Shown here one piece after another: positions 53,302-61,663 of a stretch of DNA of 64,000 bases. The notes below the pieces were generated by a model that saw only the letters and a program-made list of their open reading frames with translations, did not search any database and was not told the DNA's origin. A program made the position numbers and the translations under genes. Every line of letters begins with the position of its first letter. The first letter of the stretch is position 1. The stretch is from VXNE01 sp965217825 (GTDB lineage: Bacteria; Pseudomonadota; Gammaproteobacteria; Pseudomonadales; Azotimanducaceae), in NCBI GenBank assembly GCA_965217825.1, contig OZ244571.1, positions 4,216,001-4,280,000 of the forward strand. Reading direction: 5' to 3'.

Positions 53302-54208
53302 GCATATCGCCGAGGCCGGCGAGGGTCCGCTCGTGATCCTCTGCCACGGCTTCCCGGAGTCCTGGTACTCCTGGCGGCATCAACTTCCGGCGCTTGCAGA
53401 ACGGGGATATCGCGCGGTCGCGCCGGACCAGCGCGGCTACGGACGCACCGACGCGCCCGCCGACCTCAACGCTTATACGCAGTTCCACCTTGTCGGCGAT
53501 ATCGTCGGCCTCGTGGGCGCCCTGGGCGAGGAACAAGCCGTCATCGTCGGGCACGATTGGGGCGCGCCTGTCGCGTGGAATGCCGCCATGTGGCGTCCGG
53601 ACATTTTTCGCGCAGTGATCGGGATGAGCGTACCCGCCATCGACCGCCCGCGAAGAGCTCCCACAGCCACCATGAAGCAGGCTTTCGGCGACAACTTCTT
53701 CTACATGCTCTATTTCCAGACCCCGGGCGTGGCCGAGCACGAACTGCAAAAGGACGTCAGACGCAGCTTGCGCATGCTGCTGTACTCCGCGTCCGGGGCG
53801 GGTGCCGAGAGCGCGTTTTTGCGTCTCCCGAAAACGGCGGGCTTCCTCGACCAGTTGATGGATCCGGAGAAACTGCCGGACTGGCTTACCGAGGACGACC
53901 TTGACTATTTCACCAACGAATTCCTGCGCACCGGTTTCCGCGGCGGCCTGAACTGGTATCGCAACCTCGATCGTACGTGGGAGCTGTCTGCACCGTTCGC
54001 GGGCAAATGCATCGAACAGCCGGCTCTATTCATCACCGGCGACAGGGATCTCACCCGAGGCATGCCAGGGTTCGAGGAGAGGATGCGCACTGTAGTTTCG
54101 AACTTGAGGGAAGTAGTCACTTTCCCGGGCGTCGGTCACTGGACGCAACAGGAAAACCCCGAGGGCACCAACGCCGCGATGCTGGAATTCCTGGACTCGC
54201 TGGATTGA
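53255..54208 (+). CDS. Epoxide-hydrolase-like alpha/beta hydrolase
   Basis: A 317-residue protein with an oxyanion HGFPESWYSWRHQLP motif, catalytic Asp elbow VGHDWGAPVAWN (HDWG), a cap domain containing FFYMLYFQTPGVAEHEL, acid ITGDRDLTRG, and His in FPGVGHWTQQE. These are hallmarks of soluble epoxide hydrolases. The start is a TTG at 53255. It is directly upstream of the enolase-superfamily gene (17 nt), so they probably form one operon. Confidence 0.92.
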   Translation: MDEISHRIVETNGINMHIAEAGEGPLVILCHGFPESWYSWRHQLPALAERGYRAVAPDQRGYGRTDAPADLNAYTQFHLVGDIVGLVGALGEEQAVIVGHDWGAPVAWNAAMWRPDIFRAVIGMSVPAIDRPRRAPTATMKQAFGDNFFYMLYFQTPGVAEHELQKDVRRSLRMLLYSASGAGAESAFLRLPKTAGFLDQLMDPEKLPDWLTEDDLDYFTNEFLRTGFRGGLNWYRNLDRTWELSAPFAGKCIEQPALFITGDRDLTRGMPGFEERMRTVVSNLREVVTFPGVGHWTQQENPEGTNAAMLEFLDSLD

Positions 54209-54225
54209 CAAAAGGGCACGAAAAC

Positions 54226-55299
54226 GTGAAACCGCGCGTCACCGGAATGGAGGTCCTCCCCGTCACCGTCAGCGAGCGCACCCGGTGGTTGTTCGTGCGC
54301 CTGTCCACCAGCGTCGGCGTCAGCGGTCTCGGCGAAGCGTCCGCGGGCGACCCCGAACTTCCCGAGTTGGAAGAATTCTACGGCTTGCTCGGCGAGTCCC
54401 TGTCGATTCAAGCCTATCGCCAGGCAGGTCTGCCGCGGGCCGCAGCGGGCGGGGTTCGAGCGGCCGCAGCGTTCGGCGCCATCGAACAGGCGCTTTGGGA
54501 TATCCGCGGCAAGCTCCTGGGAGCGCCGGTACACGAACTCCTGGGCGGTCGGCAACGCGACGCGGTGCAACTCTATGCCAACGTCAACCGCATGACCAGG
54601 AACCGCGTGCCGGAGGGCTTCGCGGAGAGCGCGGCACTTGCCCACGAAGCGGGATTCCAAGCCGTCAAGGCGGCGCCTTTCGACGGTTTTCCATCGCGAC
54701 AAGCACCGCTCGAAGCCATCGAAGCTGCGACAACCGAGGGCATCGACGCCATGCTGGCAATCCGCCAAGCTGTCGGCGAGGACGTGGCCGTGAAGGTCGA
54801 CTGCCACAGCGCTTTCGACTTCTCTGGCTCGGTGTCGGTCGCCGAAGGATTGCGACCCGCGCGTCTGGACTGGTTCGAAGAGCCGCTGCCCATCGATGAC
54901 GTGGAAGGAATGGCGGCGCTGCGCGACATCCTCGAGCAGCGCCTGGCGGGAGGTGAGCGCCGGTTCGGCTTGCAAGGCTTCCTCCCCCTCATCACGACGC
55001 GCGCCGTGGACGTCCTGATGCCGGATGTCACCCTTTGCGGCGGCGTGCTCGAGATGCTGCACATCGCCCGCGTCGCCGAGGCGCACGGCATGGCCATCTC
55101 GCCGCACAACGCGCGCGGCCCGGTGGCGACCGCGGCGGCGCTCTCGGTCTGCGCCGCGGCCGCCAATGTCGAAAGCCTGGAACTTCAGTGGGGCGAGGTG
55201 GACTGGCGCAGCGAACTCATCGACCCGCCGGAGCGCCTCGAAGGGGGCATGATCGCGGTCACTGACGGGCCCGGGTTCGGGATCGAACTACGTATCTGA
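54226..55299 (+). CDS. Enolase-superfamily dehydratase/racemase
   Basis: A 357-residue TIM-barrel enzyme of the mandelate racemase group. It has VKAAPFDG (Lys), a metal Asp in KVDCHSAFDF, Glu in DWFEEPLP, Glu in GGERRFG, Asp in VLMPDVTLCGG and His in SPHNARG. That pattern fits acid-sugar dehydratases, but the substrate cannot be fixed. The GTG at 54226 is preferred because it follows a purine-rich spacer and gives a normal N-terminus. It follows the epoxide-hydrolase gene after 17 nt. Confidence 0.9.
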   Translation: MKPRVTGMEVLPVTVSERTRWLFVRLSTSVGVSGLGEASAGDPELPELEEFYGLLGESLSIQAYRQAGLPRAAAGGVRAAAAFGAIEQALWDIRGKLLGAPVHELLGGRQRDAVQLYANVNRMTRNRVPEGFAESAALAHEAGFQAVKAAPFDGFPSRQAPLEAIEAATTEGIDAMLAIRQAVGEDVAVKVDCHSAFDFSGSVSVAEGLRPARLDWFEEPLPIDDVEGMAALRDILEQRLAGGERRFGLQGFLPLITTRAVDVLMPDVTLCGGVLEMLHIARVAEAHGMAISPHNARGPVATAAALSVCAAAANVESLELQWGEVDWRSELIDPPERLEGGMIAVTDGPGFGIELRI

Positions 55300-55587
55300 A
55301 CTGTGCGACGTCAACGACGACGGGCAAGTCGGGAATGGCCACCAGGTAGCTTCCGACGGGAGGGACCAGGTTGATCGCCTTGAACCTCATTGCCCTGTCC
55401 TGGCCGGTCCCCCGATACATCCGCATCCTAACGGACTGGCTTACCCGTAATCGGGTCGATATCTCACACTACGCGGCCGATCTTGCTGCTTTCCCTTGCC
55501 ACCCCGAAAGGAGATTCTTCAGCCACCAAACTGTTGTTGCGATAGCAAATATGCGATATAAGGAAGACGCGCCAGGGAGGTGACGAG

Positions 55588-55866
55588 ATGAGCAAGGTTA
55601 CCGACTTGCATGAGAAATGGAGCAGAGATGCGGACTATCGCGAGGCCTATGCCCAGCTTGGCCCGGCGTTCGAACTCTCCCGCTGTCTCATTGCGGCGCG
55701 CACGCGCGCGCGCCTTACCCAAGCTGAACTCGCCGCGCGCATGAATACAACGCAATCCGTCGTAGCGCGTCTTGAAAGTGGCCGCAGCCACCCCTCTACC
55801 AAGACGCTGGAAAAGGTCGCAAAGGCGACCGGCAACCGACTTCAAATCAGCTTTGAACCCATGTGA
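55588..55866 (+). CDS. Orphan XRE-family antitoxin-like regulator
   Basis: A 92-residue HTH protein: WSRDADYREAYAQLGPAFEL, then RLTQAELAARMNTTQSVVARLESGRSHPSTKTLEKVAKATG. This is the form found behind RelE/HigB-type toxins, but the 0.28 kb upstream contains no toxin frame. A GGGAGG ribosome-binding site precedes the ATG. It may be a solitary repressor or a decayed module. Confidence 0.9.
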   Translation: MSKVTDLHEKWSRDADYREAYAQLGPAFELSRCLIAARTRARLTQAELAARMNTTQSVVARLESGRSHPSTKTLEKVAKATGNRLQISFEPM

Positions 55867-55912
55867 CGAACAGTTCCTCGCCTACGAGAGCCGATACATA
55901 GCGAGACAACCG

Positions 55913-57463
55913 CTACCGAGTTTCGAGCGCGAGAATTCGGTCCACGCGAAACATGCGCTCCGCGCCCCGCAACCGACAGAATGCGCGCATGCCGAGAAAG
56001 GGCTTGCCCCGGTATGACTGCGGCCCGACACTCAAGGGCACTACGACACGCTCGCTGCTGGTGTCGTCGGTCTTGAGGTAGGTCATCTCGATCTCGGCGC
56101 CTTCCTCGATCGCGCGCCGGATGAGCGCCGCTTTCTCCGATGCCGGCATATCCTGTTCGGACTCCCGGTAGCGATACCCGGTAAGAAATTTCTGGATGCG
56201 CCAATCCGCGCGAATGGAACTCCGTTTGACCGGCCGCCTCAACACGATCCCCTCGAAGGAAGTGCACCGGCTCAGCGCGACGTAGGTCTGGCCCGCAGCG
56301 AAGGCACCTCGCTCCAGGTCGATTACGACATTCTCGAAGGTCTTGCCCTGGCTCTTGTGAATGGTGACGGCCCACGCCAGCCGAAAGGGAAGCTGGGTGA
56401 AGCGGCCGACGGACTCGGAGGCGATTTCCCCCGCTTGCAGGACGAAGCGTATGACCTCCCATGTGTGCGGTTCGACCTCCACCGCGGCATACCGGTCTCG
56501 CAGGCGAATCGTCACGGCATGCCTTCCTTCTTCCCAGGCCGCGACCGACTCGATTGCGCCGAGGCTGCCATTGACCCAGCGCCCCATTGAATCGTTGTTC
56601 AGCATCATGACCTGGGCGCCGGCCTTGAACGCGAGTTCTGTCGCCGTCGGATACTGCTCGCGCCCGAAGTCCCCGGAAATCTCCGCAACGGAGATCGACC
56701 GCGTACCCGGCAGAGAGGCGAGCTTGCTTGCGTTGATACGGTCGGCGTTCCGATTTGTGGTCGTCAGGCTGATGAAGAAGACATCGTCCGGCGGCTCGAA
56801 TGCCGAATCGACGCGTGCGTTGAGATGCGCGACATCGGCATCGTCCACGGAGTCGTTGCGAACACTGTTGAGCAGCGCGACGAAGCCCGCATCGCTCTGC
56901 CGGTAGACCTTCTCCAGTTCGACGATCTCCAGATCACTATCCGACAACGCCATGGCGCTGAAGAAATATGGCGTCGCGTAGACGCTGCGGAAGATCTCCC
57001 GTTCACTATTGGTCACCACCGGGGGCAGTTGGTAGAGGTCGCCCACGAACACCATCTGCACGCCGCCGAACGGCGCGCCGCGCTTCGGCCCGTGCTTGCG
57101 CAGAAACATGTCCACGCAGTCCAGAAGGTCCGCGCGCAGCATCGACGCCTCGTCGATGATGAGGGTCCTGAGTTTCTTGTAGACCTCCGGGCGCCGCGGC
57201 TTGCGCCGGCTCTTGCGCACCTTCTCCGGCGTGACGTCGATGCCGAAACCGAAGAAGCGGTGTACCGTCTCGCCGCCCACCTGGAGCGCGGCGACCCCGG
57301 TGGGGGCAAGTATGACGGGCCTTTCCGCCGCGTTCGCGCGATAGTACTCGAGCAGGGTCGACTTGCCCGTCCCCGCCTTGCCGGTAATGAACAGATTGCG
57401 CCCGCCGCTGGCGATGCGTTCAAGCGCGCGGGCAAACGCGGGATTGATTTCGATTGTCTGCAT
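55913..57463 (-). CDS. PIF1-like helicase with C-terminal WYL domain
   Basis: A 516-residue protein. Walker A GKAGTGKST (28-36), motif Ia APTGVAALQVGGETVHRFFG, Walker B LRTLIIDEASM, motif III VFVGDLYQLPPV, and the late motifs AVTIHKSQGKTFENVVIDL and QTYVALSRCTSFEGIVL, all of SF1B PIF1/RecD2-like helicases. The last 75 residues (ASEKAALIRRAIEEGAEIEM, TYLK, SSERVVVPLSVG, FLGMRAFCRLRGAERMFRVDRI) match a WYL ligand-binding module. It is divergent from the channel/VWA genes. Confidence 0.9.
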   Translation of the reverse strand: MQTIEINPAFARALERIASGGRNLFITGKAGTGKSTLLEYYRANAAERPVILAPTGVAALQVGGETVHRFFGFGIDVTPEKVRKSRRKPRRPEVYKKLRTLIIDEASMLRADLLDCVDMFLRKHGPKRGAPFGGVQMVFVGDLYQLPPVVTNSEREIFRSVYATPYFFSAMALSDSDLEIVELEKVYRQSDAGFVALLNSVRNDSVDDADVAHLNARVDSAFEPPDDVFFISLTTTNRNADRINASKLASLPGTRSISVAEISGDFGREQYPTATELAFKAGAQVMMLNNDSMGRWVNGSLGAIESVAAWEEGRHAVTIRLRDRYAAVEVEPHTWEVIRFVLQAGEIASESVGRFTQLPFRLAWAVTIHKSQGKTFENVVIDLERGAFAAGQTYVALSRCTSFEGIVLRRPVKRSSIRADWRIQKFLTGYRYRESEQDMPASEKAALIRRAIEEGAEIEMTYLKTDDTSSERVVVPLSVGPQSYRGKPFLGMRAFCRLRGAERMFRVDRILALETR

Positions 57464-57595
57464 CTACAGGTCCAGCACCTCGCCCGTAGACAAGGATGAC
57501 GCCGCCTCCGCGAATTCGCAAAGAACGTACGGTGCCGCGATTCCCGTCGAGCCATGCTCAAGGCCGCGAGGGCAAGAGAGCGTCCCGGCGCGCAT
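57464..57595 (-). CDS. Possible 43-residue ORF abutting the helicase gene
   Basis: A frame from ATG 57595 ends HGSTGIAAPYVLCEFAEAAS then SLSTGEVLDL, with TAG immediately before the helicase ATG. It could be a leader peptide, a truncated gene end or chance. Support is only the tight junction. Confidence 0.25.
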   Translation of the reverse strand: MRAGTLSCPRGLEHGSTGIAAPYVLCEFAEAASSLSTGEVLDL

Positions 57596-57710
57596 CCCGC
57601 ACGCGCCCGGCCAGACTCGTTCGATTGACCTCAATTAACCTTCCGCATACGTTAAGCGAGAACACCTTGGCCCACACGCCGTGCGGCACTGATCGTGGAC
57701 ACGACAGAAT

Positions 57711-58550
57711 ATGGCTTCATTGCATCGCTTCCGGTTGGACCTGAGCCGGATCCATGAAGACGATCTTCGCATCATCGCGGCGCTGGCCAGCTTGCTTGCG
57801 GCGGGCACGCTTCTGACGCTGCTCAGTTTCGGCGTCACGCCGGATTCCGTATTCAGCATAGTGTTCCTGGACCGGCAGAGCCCGATCTATCCAATGACAG
57901 TGCAGAACCTGATGCACTTCATGTTTGTCCTCGGGCTCGGAGAGTCGTTCGTCCGTTTCTACAGCGCAGCCGATGCGAGGAGGCAGATCGAAAAGGACTT
58001 GCTGTCCATGGGCGGGGGCCAGTCGCTGAGTGATCCGGAAGTCCGGGAACTGCACGATCTCATCAAGCGCGACGGCGCCGGCAACGACCGCCATATGCAT
58101 CGACTGGTACATCGCGTCATCCTGCAGTACCAAGCCACCGGATCCGTGGGTGAGTCCCAAGCCGTGCTTGACTCCAGCGTGGAGTACTTCCAACACGAGA
58201 TCGGTCTGCGCTACAACATGCTGAAATACCTGACCTGGCTACTTCCCACCCTCGGTTTCATCGGCACCCTGATAGGCATCAGCCTGGCCCTTGCCGTCGC
58301 CGGCACCCTTCCGGATCTCGAGGACCACGCCGCGCTGGAATCCTGGATCAATGCGCTAACCACGAATCTGGGCGTTGCTTTCTATACGACCCTCGTGGCG
58401 CTGGGGCTGTCCGTGGTACTCGTCTTTCTCAGCAGCATCGCCTCCGGCAGGGAAGAGCGCGCGCTCAATGAAACGGGCCAGTATTGCCTCGACAACCTCA
58501 TCAGTCGATTGCGCAACAAGAACATCGCCGCTCGGCAGATTGAATCGTGA
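57711..58550 (+). CDS. MotA/TolQ/ExbB-like proton-channel protein
   Basis: A 279-residue inner-membrane protein with four predicted helices: DLRIIAALASLLAAGTLLTLL (19-39), MTVQNLMHFMFVLGLG, YLTWLLPTLGFIGTLIGISLAL, and NLGVAFYTTLVALGLSVVLVFL. LLPTLGFIGTLIGISLAL followed by TTNLGVAFYTTLVAL is the MotA/TolQ/ExbB channel signature. It has a cytoplasmic helical insert between helices 2 and 3. Its stop overlaps the next ATG, so its MotB/ExbD-like partner is the VWA protein. Confidence 0.88.
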   Translation: MASLHRFRLDLSRIHEDDLRIIAALASLLAAGTLLTLLSFGVTPDSVFSIVFLDRQSPIYPMTVQNLMHFMFVLGLGESFVRFYSAADARRQIEKDLLSMGGGQSLSDPEVRELHDLIKRDGAGNDRHMHRLVHRVILQYQATGSVGESQAVLDSSVEYFQHEIGLRYNMLKYLTWLLPTLGFIGTLIGISLALAVAGTLPDLEDHAALESWINALTTNLGVAFYTTLVALGLSVVLVFLSSIASGREERALNETGQYCLDNLISRLRNKNIAARQIES

Positions 58551-59587
58551 AGCCTCCCGCCGCAGAGCGAGAGCAGATCGGCACTGCCGCCATCGATCTC
58601 TTCGCGTCCGGCATGGGGGCATTCATCCTGATCGCCGTGATATTCATGGTGTTGTTCGCGGCGACGCCGAAACAGGAAAAACCCGACACGCCGGAAGCAG
58701 CACCCGTGCCTTGTCCGGAGCCGCGACCCTGTCCCGAAACGCCCGAGTGTCCAGAGTGTCCGCCGCCCGTGTCGTGTCCCGAATCACCGGAACCCGCGTG
58801 CCCGGTCTGTCCCGAGGTGGAACAACCGGCTTGCCCCGAAACCCCGCCCTGTCCAACCGTCACCCCGGTCGTATGTCCGGAGAAACCCGAGTGCCCCGTC
58901 TGCCCGGTCTGCCCAGAGCCCGTCGAACCCGAACCCGCGCCAACGCCAACGCCAGCACCACCGGTTCCACAACAGGCGTGTCCCGAGCCGAAACCGCAGA
59001 CTTCGCTGCTACCCGAGACGGACCTCGTATTTGTGCTCGACACCACCGGCAGCATGCGCGCGGAAATCGAGTCCCTCAAACGCGAGTTGCACATACTGGT
59101 TGGGGTGCTGGAACGCATGATGCCGTCTGTCGGCATCGGCGTCGTAACGTTCAACGACAGGCTGCAGCGACCGCCGGGTCGGCATTTCCCGTTGCGGGGC
59201 CTGACCAACGACGAGGACGCCATTCGCGATATCAACCGCTTCCTCCGCTCCATATCGATCACGGACGCGAAGGGACCGAACGACGACATTCCCGAAGCCG
59301 TGCTGATCGCGCTCAACGCCGCCGTCAATACTTCCTTTCGGCGACACGTTAGCCACCGCATCATCATCGTCATCACGGATGCGTATGCATACGAGGACGA
59401 ACAGGCGCGGACGTTGCAGATCGCCCGGTCGTTTGCGCGCGTCGAGGGTCAGCGCATATCGGCGGTCCATGTGCGCCAGAATCCCGATTCGGAAAAGTAC
59501 CTGGCGCTGCTGGCCGAAGCGGGTGGGGGCGAATTTGTTCCAGACCGGGGATCCATCCTCGCCAACGTCTTGATGGGTATCCTGTGA
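58547..59587 (+). CDS. MotB-like transmembrane protein with Cys-Pro stalk and VWA domain
   Basis: A 346-residue protein with a single N-terminal helix (AIDLFASGMGAFILIAVIFM) preceded by an Asp, as in MotB/ExbD channel partners. Then comes a stalk (about 45-150) of CPE, CPV and PEP units holding many Cys-Pro motifs. A VWA domain follows with a complete MIDAS start (DLVFVLDTTGSMRAEIESLKRE), TFNDRLQ and IITDAYAYED. The periplasmic load is therefore a VWA domain instead of an OmpA-like peptidoglycan binder. ATGA overlap couples it to the channel gene. Confidence 0.85.
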   Translation: MKPPAAEREQIGTAAIDLFASGMGAFILIAVIFMVLFAATPKQEKPDTPEAAPVPCPEPRPCPETPECPECPPPVSCPESPEPACPVCPEVEQPACPETPPCPTVTPVVCPEKPECPVCPVCPEPVEPEPAPTPTPAPPVPQQACPEPKPQTSLLPETDLVFVLDTTGSMRAEIESLKRELHILVGVLERMMPSVGIGVVTFNDRLQRPPGRHFPLRGLTNDEDAIRDINRFLRSISITDAKGPNDDIPEAVLIALNAAVNTSFRRHVSHRIIIVITDAYAYEDEQARTLQIARSFARVEGQRISAVHVRQNPDSEKYLALLAEAGGGEFVPDRGSILANVLMGIL

Positions 59588-59684
59588 CAACCTGCCTTGG
59601 ATTTCCCGCCCGCAACGGAAGGGCCGCCGCGCAAGTTGTACAATGTTCCCAGGCACTCACGATCTCGGTGGTACGAATAATCAT

Positions 59685-61628
59685 ATGATTAATATTAATA
59701 AAGCCCTTCCCATCGTCGGCACCCTATCAATCCTCGCGGCGCTGTTGCTGATGCTTGGCGTAGCGGGCTGCGCCTCCCCCAATCCCGTCACCAAAGTGCA
59801 ATTCAGCTTGGTCCCCCCGGACAATGACGCCATGGCCCCGAAAACGGGCATGCTTCCCGGCTCGAAGTTCAAGCTCGCCAAGGTCACCCTGACGGATCAA
59901 CAGGGCAAATCCAGGTCTCCGGAAGCCGGACAGGAAGTCACGGTAGAGGTCAAGGGCGGAACCTACGATGCGGCCACGCAGGAAGTCCATTTCAGCGCTG
60001 ATAGGAGCGAAGTGCCGGCAGATGGCTATGAAGTCGCCGTCGTACACCCCGATGGCGCCCGTTCCGTGCAGCGATTCAAAGCGGATTTCGCACGCGTGGA
60101 CGGTCCCGACCCGGAGGACGTCGCCGCGTTCGACGCGAGTTTGATGTGGCGCAAGGACGGTGCCTTGTACGAAATCCCGGAGGGAATGTCGTTGATTCCG
60201 GGCGAGGAGTACGAGTTGCACGCAGAAGCGAACGATGTGCATGGCCGCACGTTCGAGTCGATCGACGGCGATTACCCCATTCCGGACAATCGACTCGACA
60301 AGACGTTGACCGGCTTTCATCCGAGCGACTTGAACGAGAACGGATTGATAGCGGAAGACGGCCTCGCGGCCGGCCAGGTCTACAAAGTAGATGTGGCCTA
60401 CGGCGGTGAAAATGGACAACGCAAATCCCTCGCGTTCAACTACGATCCCGCGATTCCCCAGGGGCCGGCGCCGGAAATGGTGGCCGGGCTCGATATCATC
60501 GGCGAGCTGGCCTCGGAGAACCTGATCAGTCCAGGGGCCGTCAAGACGCTCGAAGTAACAGTCACGGATACGGTTGGCCGGTCATGGAACCTCGGCATGG
60601 AAGGCAACGGATCGCATTCGACGAACGAATTTCCCCTTCCTCGGTCCCGCCTCAACGTCCAGATGGAGAACGCCGACTACGGCCATGCGACTTCGGAAGT
60701 GCGGTTCAGTCCCGACGCGCGCGGCATGCTGGGCGAGACCTACCGAGTCATCGTGACCTACGCGGAGGACCCCAGGCTTGTGGTCGAAAAGACCTATTCT
60801 CCGGACTTCCTCAGCATCGTGCCGATCATGGAGGAAGACGAACTCGACTACACGGGTGCGGACGGGCATTCCGGCAGAGAAGGCCGGGATGGACAGCAGG
60901 GGTCTCAAGGGAATGACAGCGGTCGCATACTCGGCCGGGCCGGCGACGGGCGGGCGGGCGGCCACGGCACGTCGGGACAGAACGGAGCGCGAGGATCTCC
61001 CGGCCCGAACCTACGCGTCATCGCCAGGGAGGTTCGCACGATCGATGCCAGGGAAAGGCTCGTGCTGTTCGAGGTGCGCGGGCCCGGCATGCTGCCCGAA
61101 TACTACATCCGTTCCATCGATGCGTCCCCGGTTACCGTCGAGACAAGAGGCGGCACCGGCGGACCCGGCGGTGTTGGCGGCATCGGCGGCGACGGCGGGA
61201 ACGGTGGCGGTGGCTACTATTCGGGCGATGGCGGTGACGGGGGCAATGCCGGCGGCGGCGGCGACGGCGGTGACGGCGGGAACGGCGGCACCATCAACCT
61301 GATTCTGACGACGCACGAGTTGGAAAAGGTCTTCGTGCTGGACAGCCAGGGCGGCAACGGTGGCAACGGTGGCGAAGAAGGCGTCGCCGGTCAACCCGGG
61401 ATTCCGGGCTCGATCAATAGCTGGACCGCAGATGCCGATGACAAGAGACTAAAAGGTCTTCCTCCACCCGAAGTCGGCGCCTACGGGAACGAGGGCAATA
61501 TCGGCTACACCGGAAGGGCAGGTCACGACGGCCTGCCGGGGCTCGTTCAGTTAGCGGTCGATGAAACGCAGGCGGCGGCGCTTGTGCGTCGGGTACCCGA
61601 GGAAATCCAGCAAGTGATTCTGTATTGA
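59685..61628 (+). CDS. Collagen-like lipoprotein
   Basis: A 647-residue protein with a lipobox near LMLGVAGCASPN. Residues about 30-390 are several beta-rich Ig-like modules (PGSKFKLAKVTLTDQQGKS; GQEVTVEVKGGTYDAATQEV; PGAVKTLEVTVTDTVGRSW). Then come Gly-x-y segments (GHSGREGRDGQQGSQG; HGTSGQNGARGSPGP), a beta section, and a glycine/asparagine/aspartate-rich run (GGTGGPGGVGGIGGDGGNGG and after). Probably exposed to the periplasm or outside. It follows the VWA gene after 97 nt and is convergent with the kinase gene. ATG 59685 selected by the signal peptide; 59643 is in frame. Confidence 0.8.
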   Translation: MININKALPIVGTLSILAALLLMLGVAGCASPNPVTKVQFSLVPPDNDAMAPKTGMLPGSKFKLAKVTLTDQQGKSRSPEAGQEVTVEVKGGTYDAATQEVHFSADRSEVPADGYEVAVVHPDGARSVQRFKADFARVDGPDPEDVAAFDASLMWRKDGALYEIPEGMSLIPGEEYELHAEANDVHGRTFESIDGDYPIPDNRLDKTLTGFHPSDLNENGLIAEDGLAAGQVYKVDVAYGGENGQRKSLAFNYDPAIPQGPAPEMVAGLDIIGELASENLISPGAVKTLEVTVTDTVGRSWNLGMEGNGSHSTNEFPLPRSRLNVQMENADYGHATSEVRFSPDARGMLGETYRVIVTYAEDPRLVVEKTYSPDFLSIVPIMEEDELDYTGADGHSGREGRDGQQGSQGNDSGRILGRAGDGRAGGHGTSGQNGARGSPGPNLRVIAREVRTIDARERLVLFEVRGPGMLPEYYIRSIDASPVTVETRGGTGGPGGVGGIGGDGGNGGGGYYSGDGGDGGNAGGGGDGGDGGNGGTINLILTTHELEKVFVLDSQGGNGGNGGEEGVAGQPGIPGSINSWTADADDKRLKGLPPPEVGAYGNEGNIGYTGRAGHDGLPGLVQLAVDETQAAALVRRVPEEIQQVILY

Positions 61629-61663
61629 TTGGGTGGCCGGTAGGCGAGTAATGGGGTCCTCGA

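Noticed and set aside
55371..55583. Toxin partner for the orphan Xre gene
   Set aside because: The only frame upstream is short, begins at TTG and has no RelE or HigB motif.
61140..61400. Glycine-rich stretch as a DNA repeat array of its own
   Set aside because: It is in frame in the lipoprotein gene and explained by Gly-x-y and Gly-Asn coding; not a separate element.
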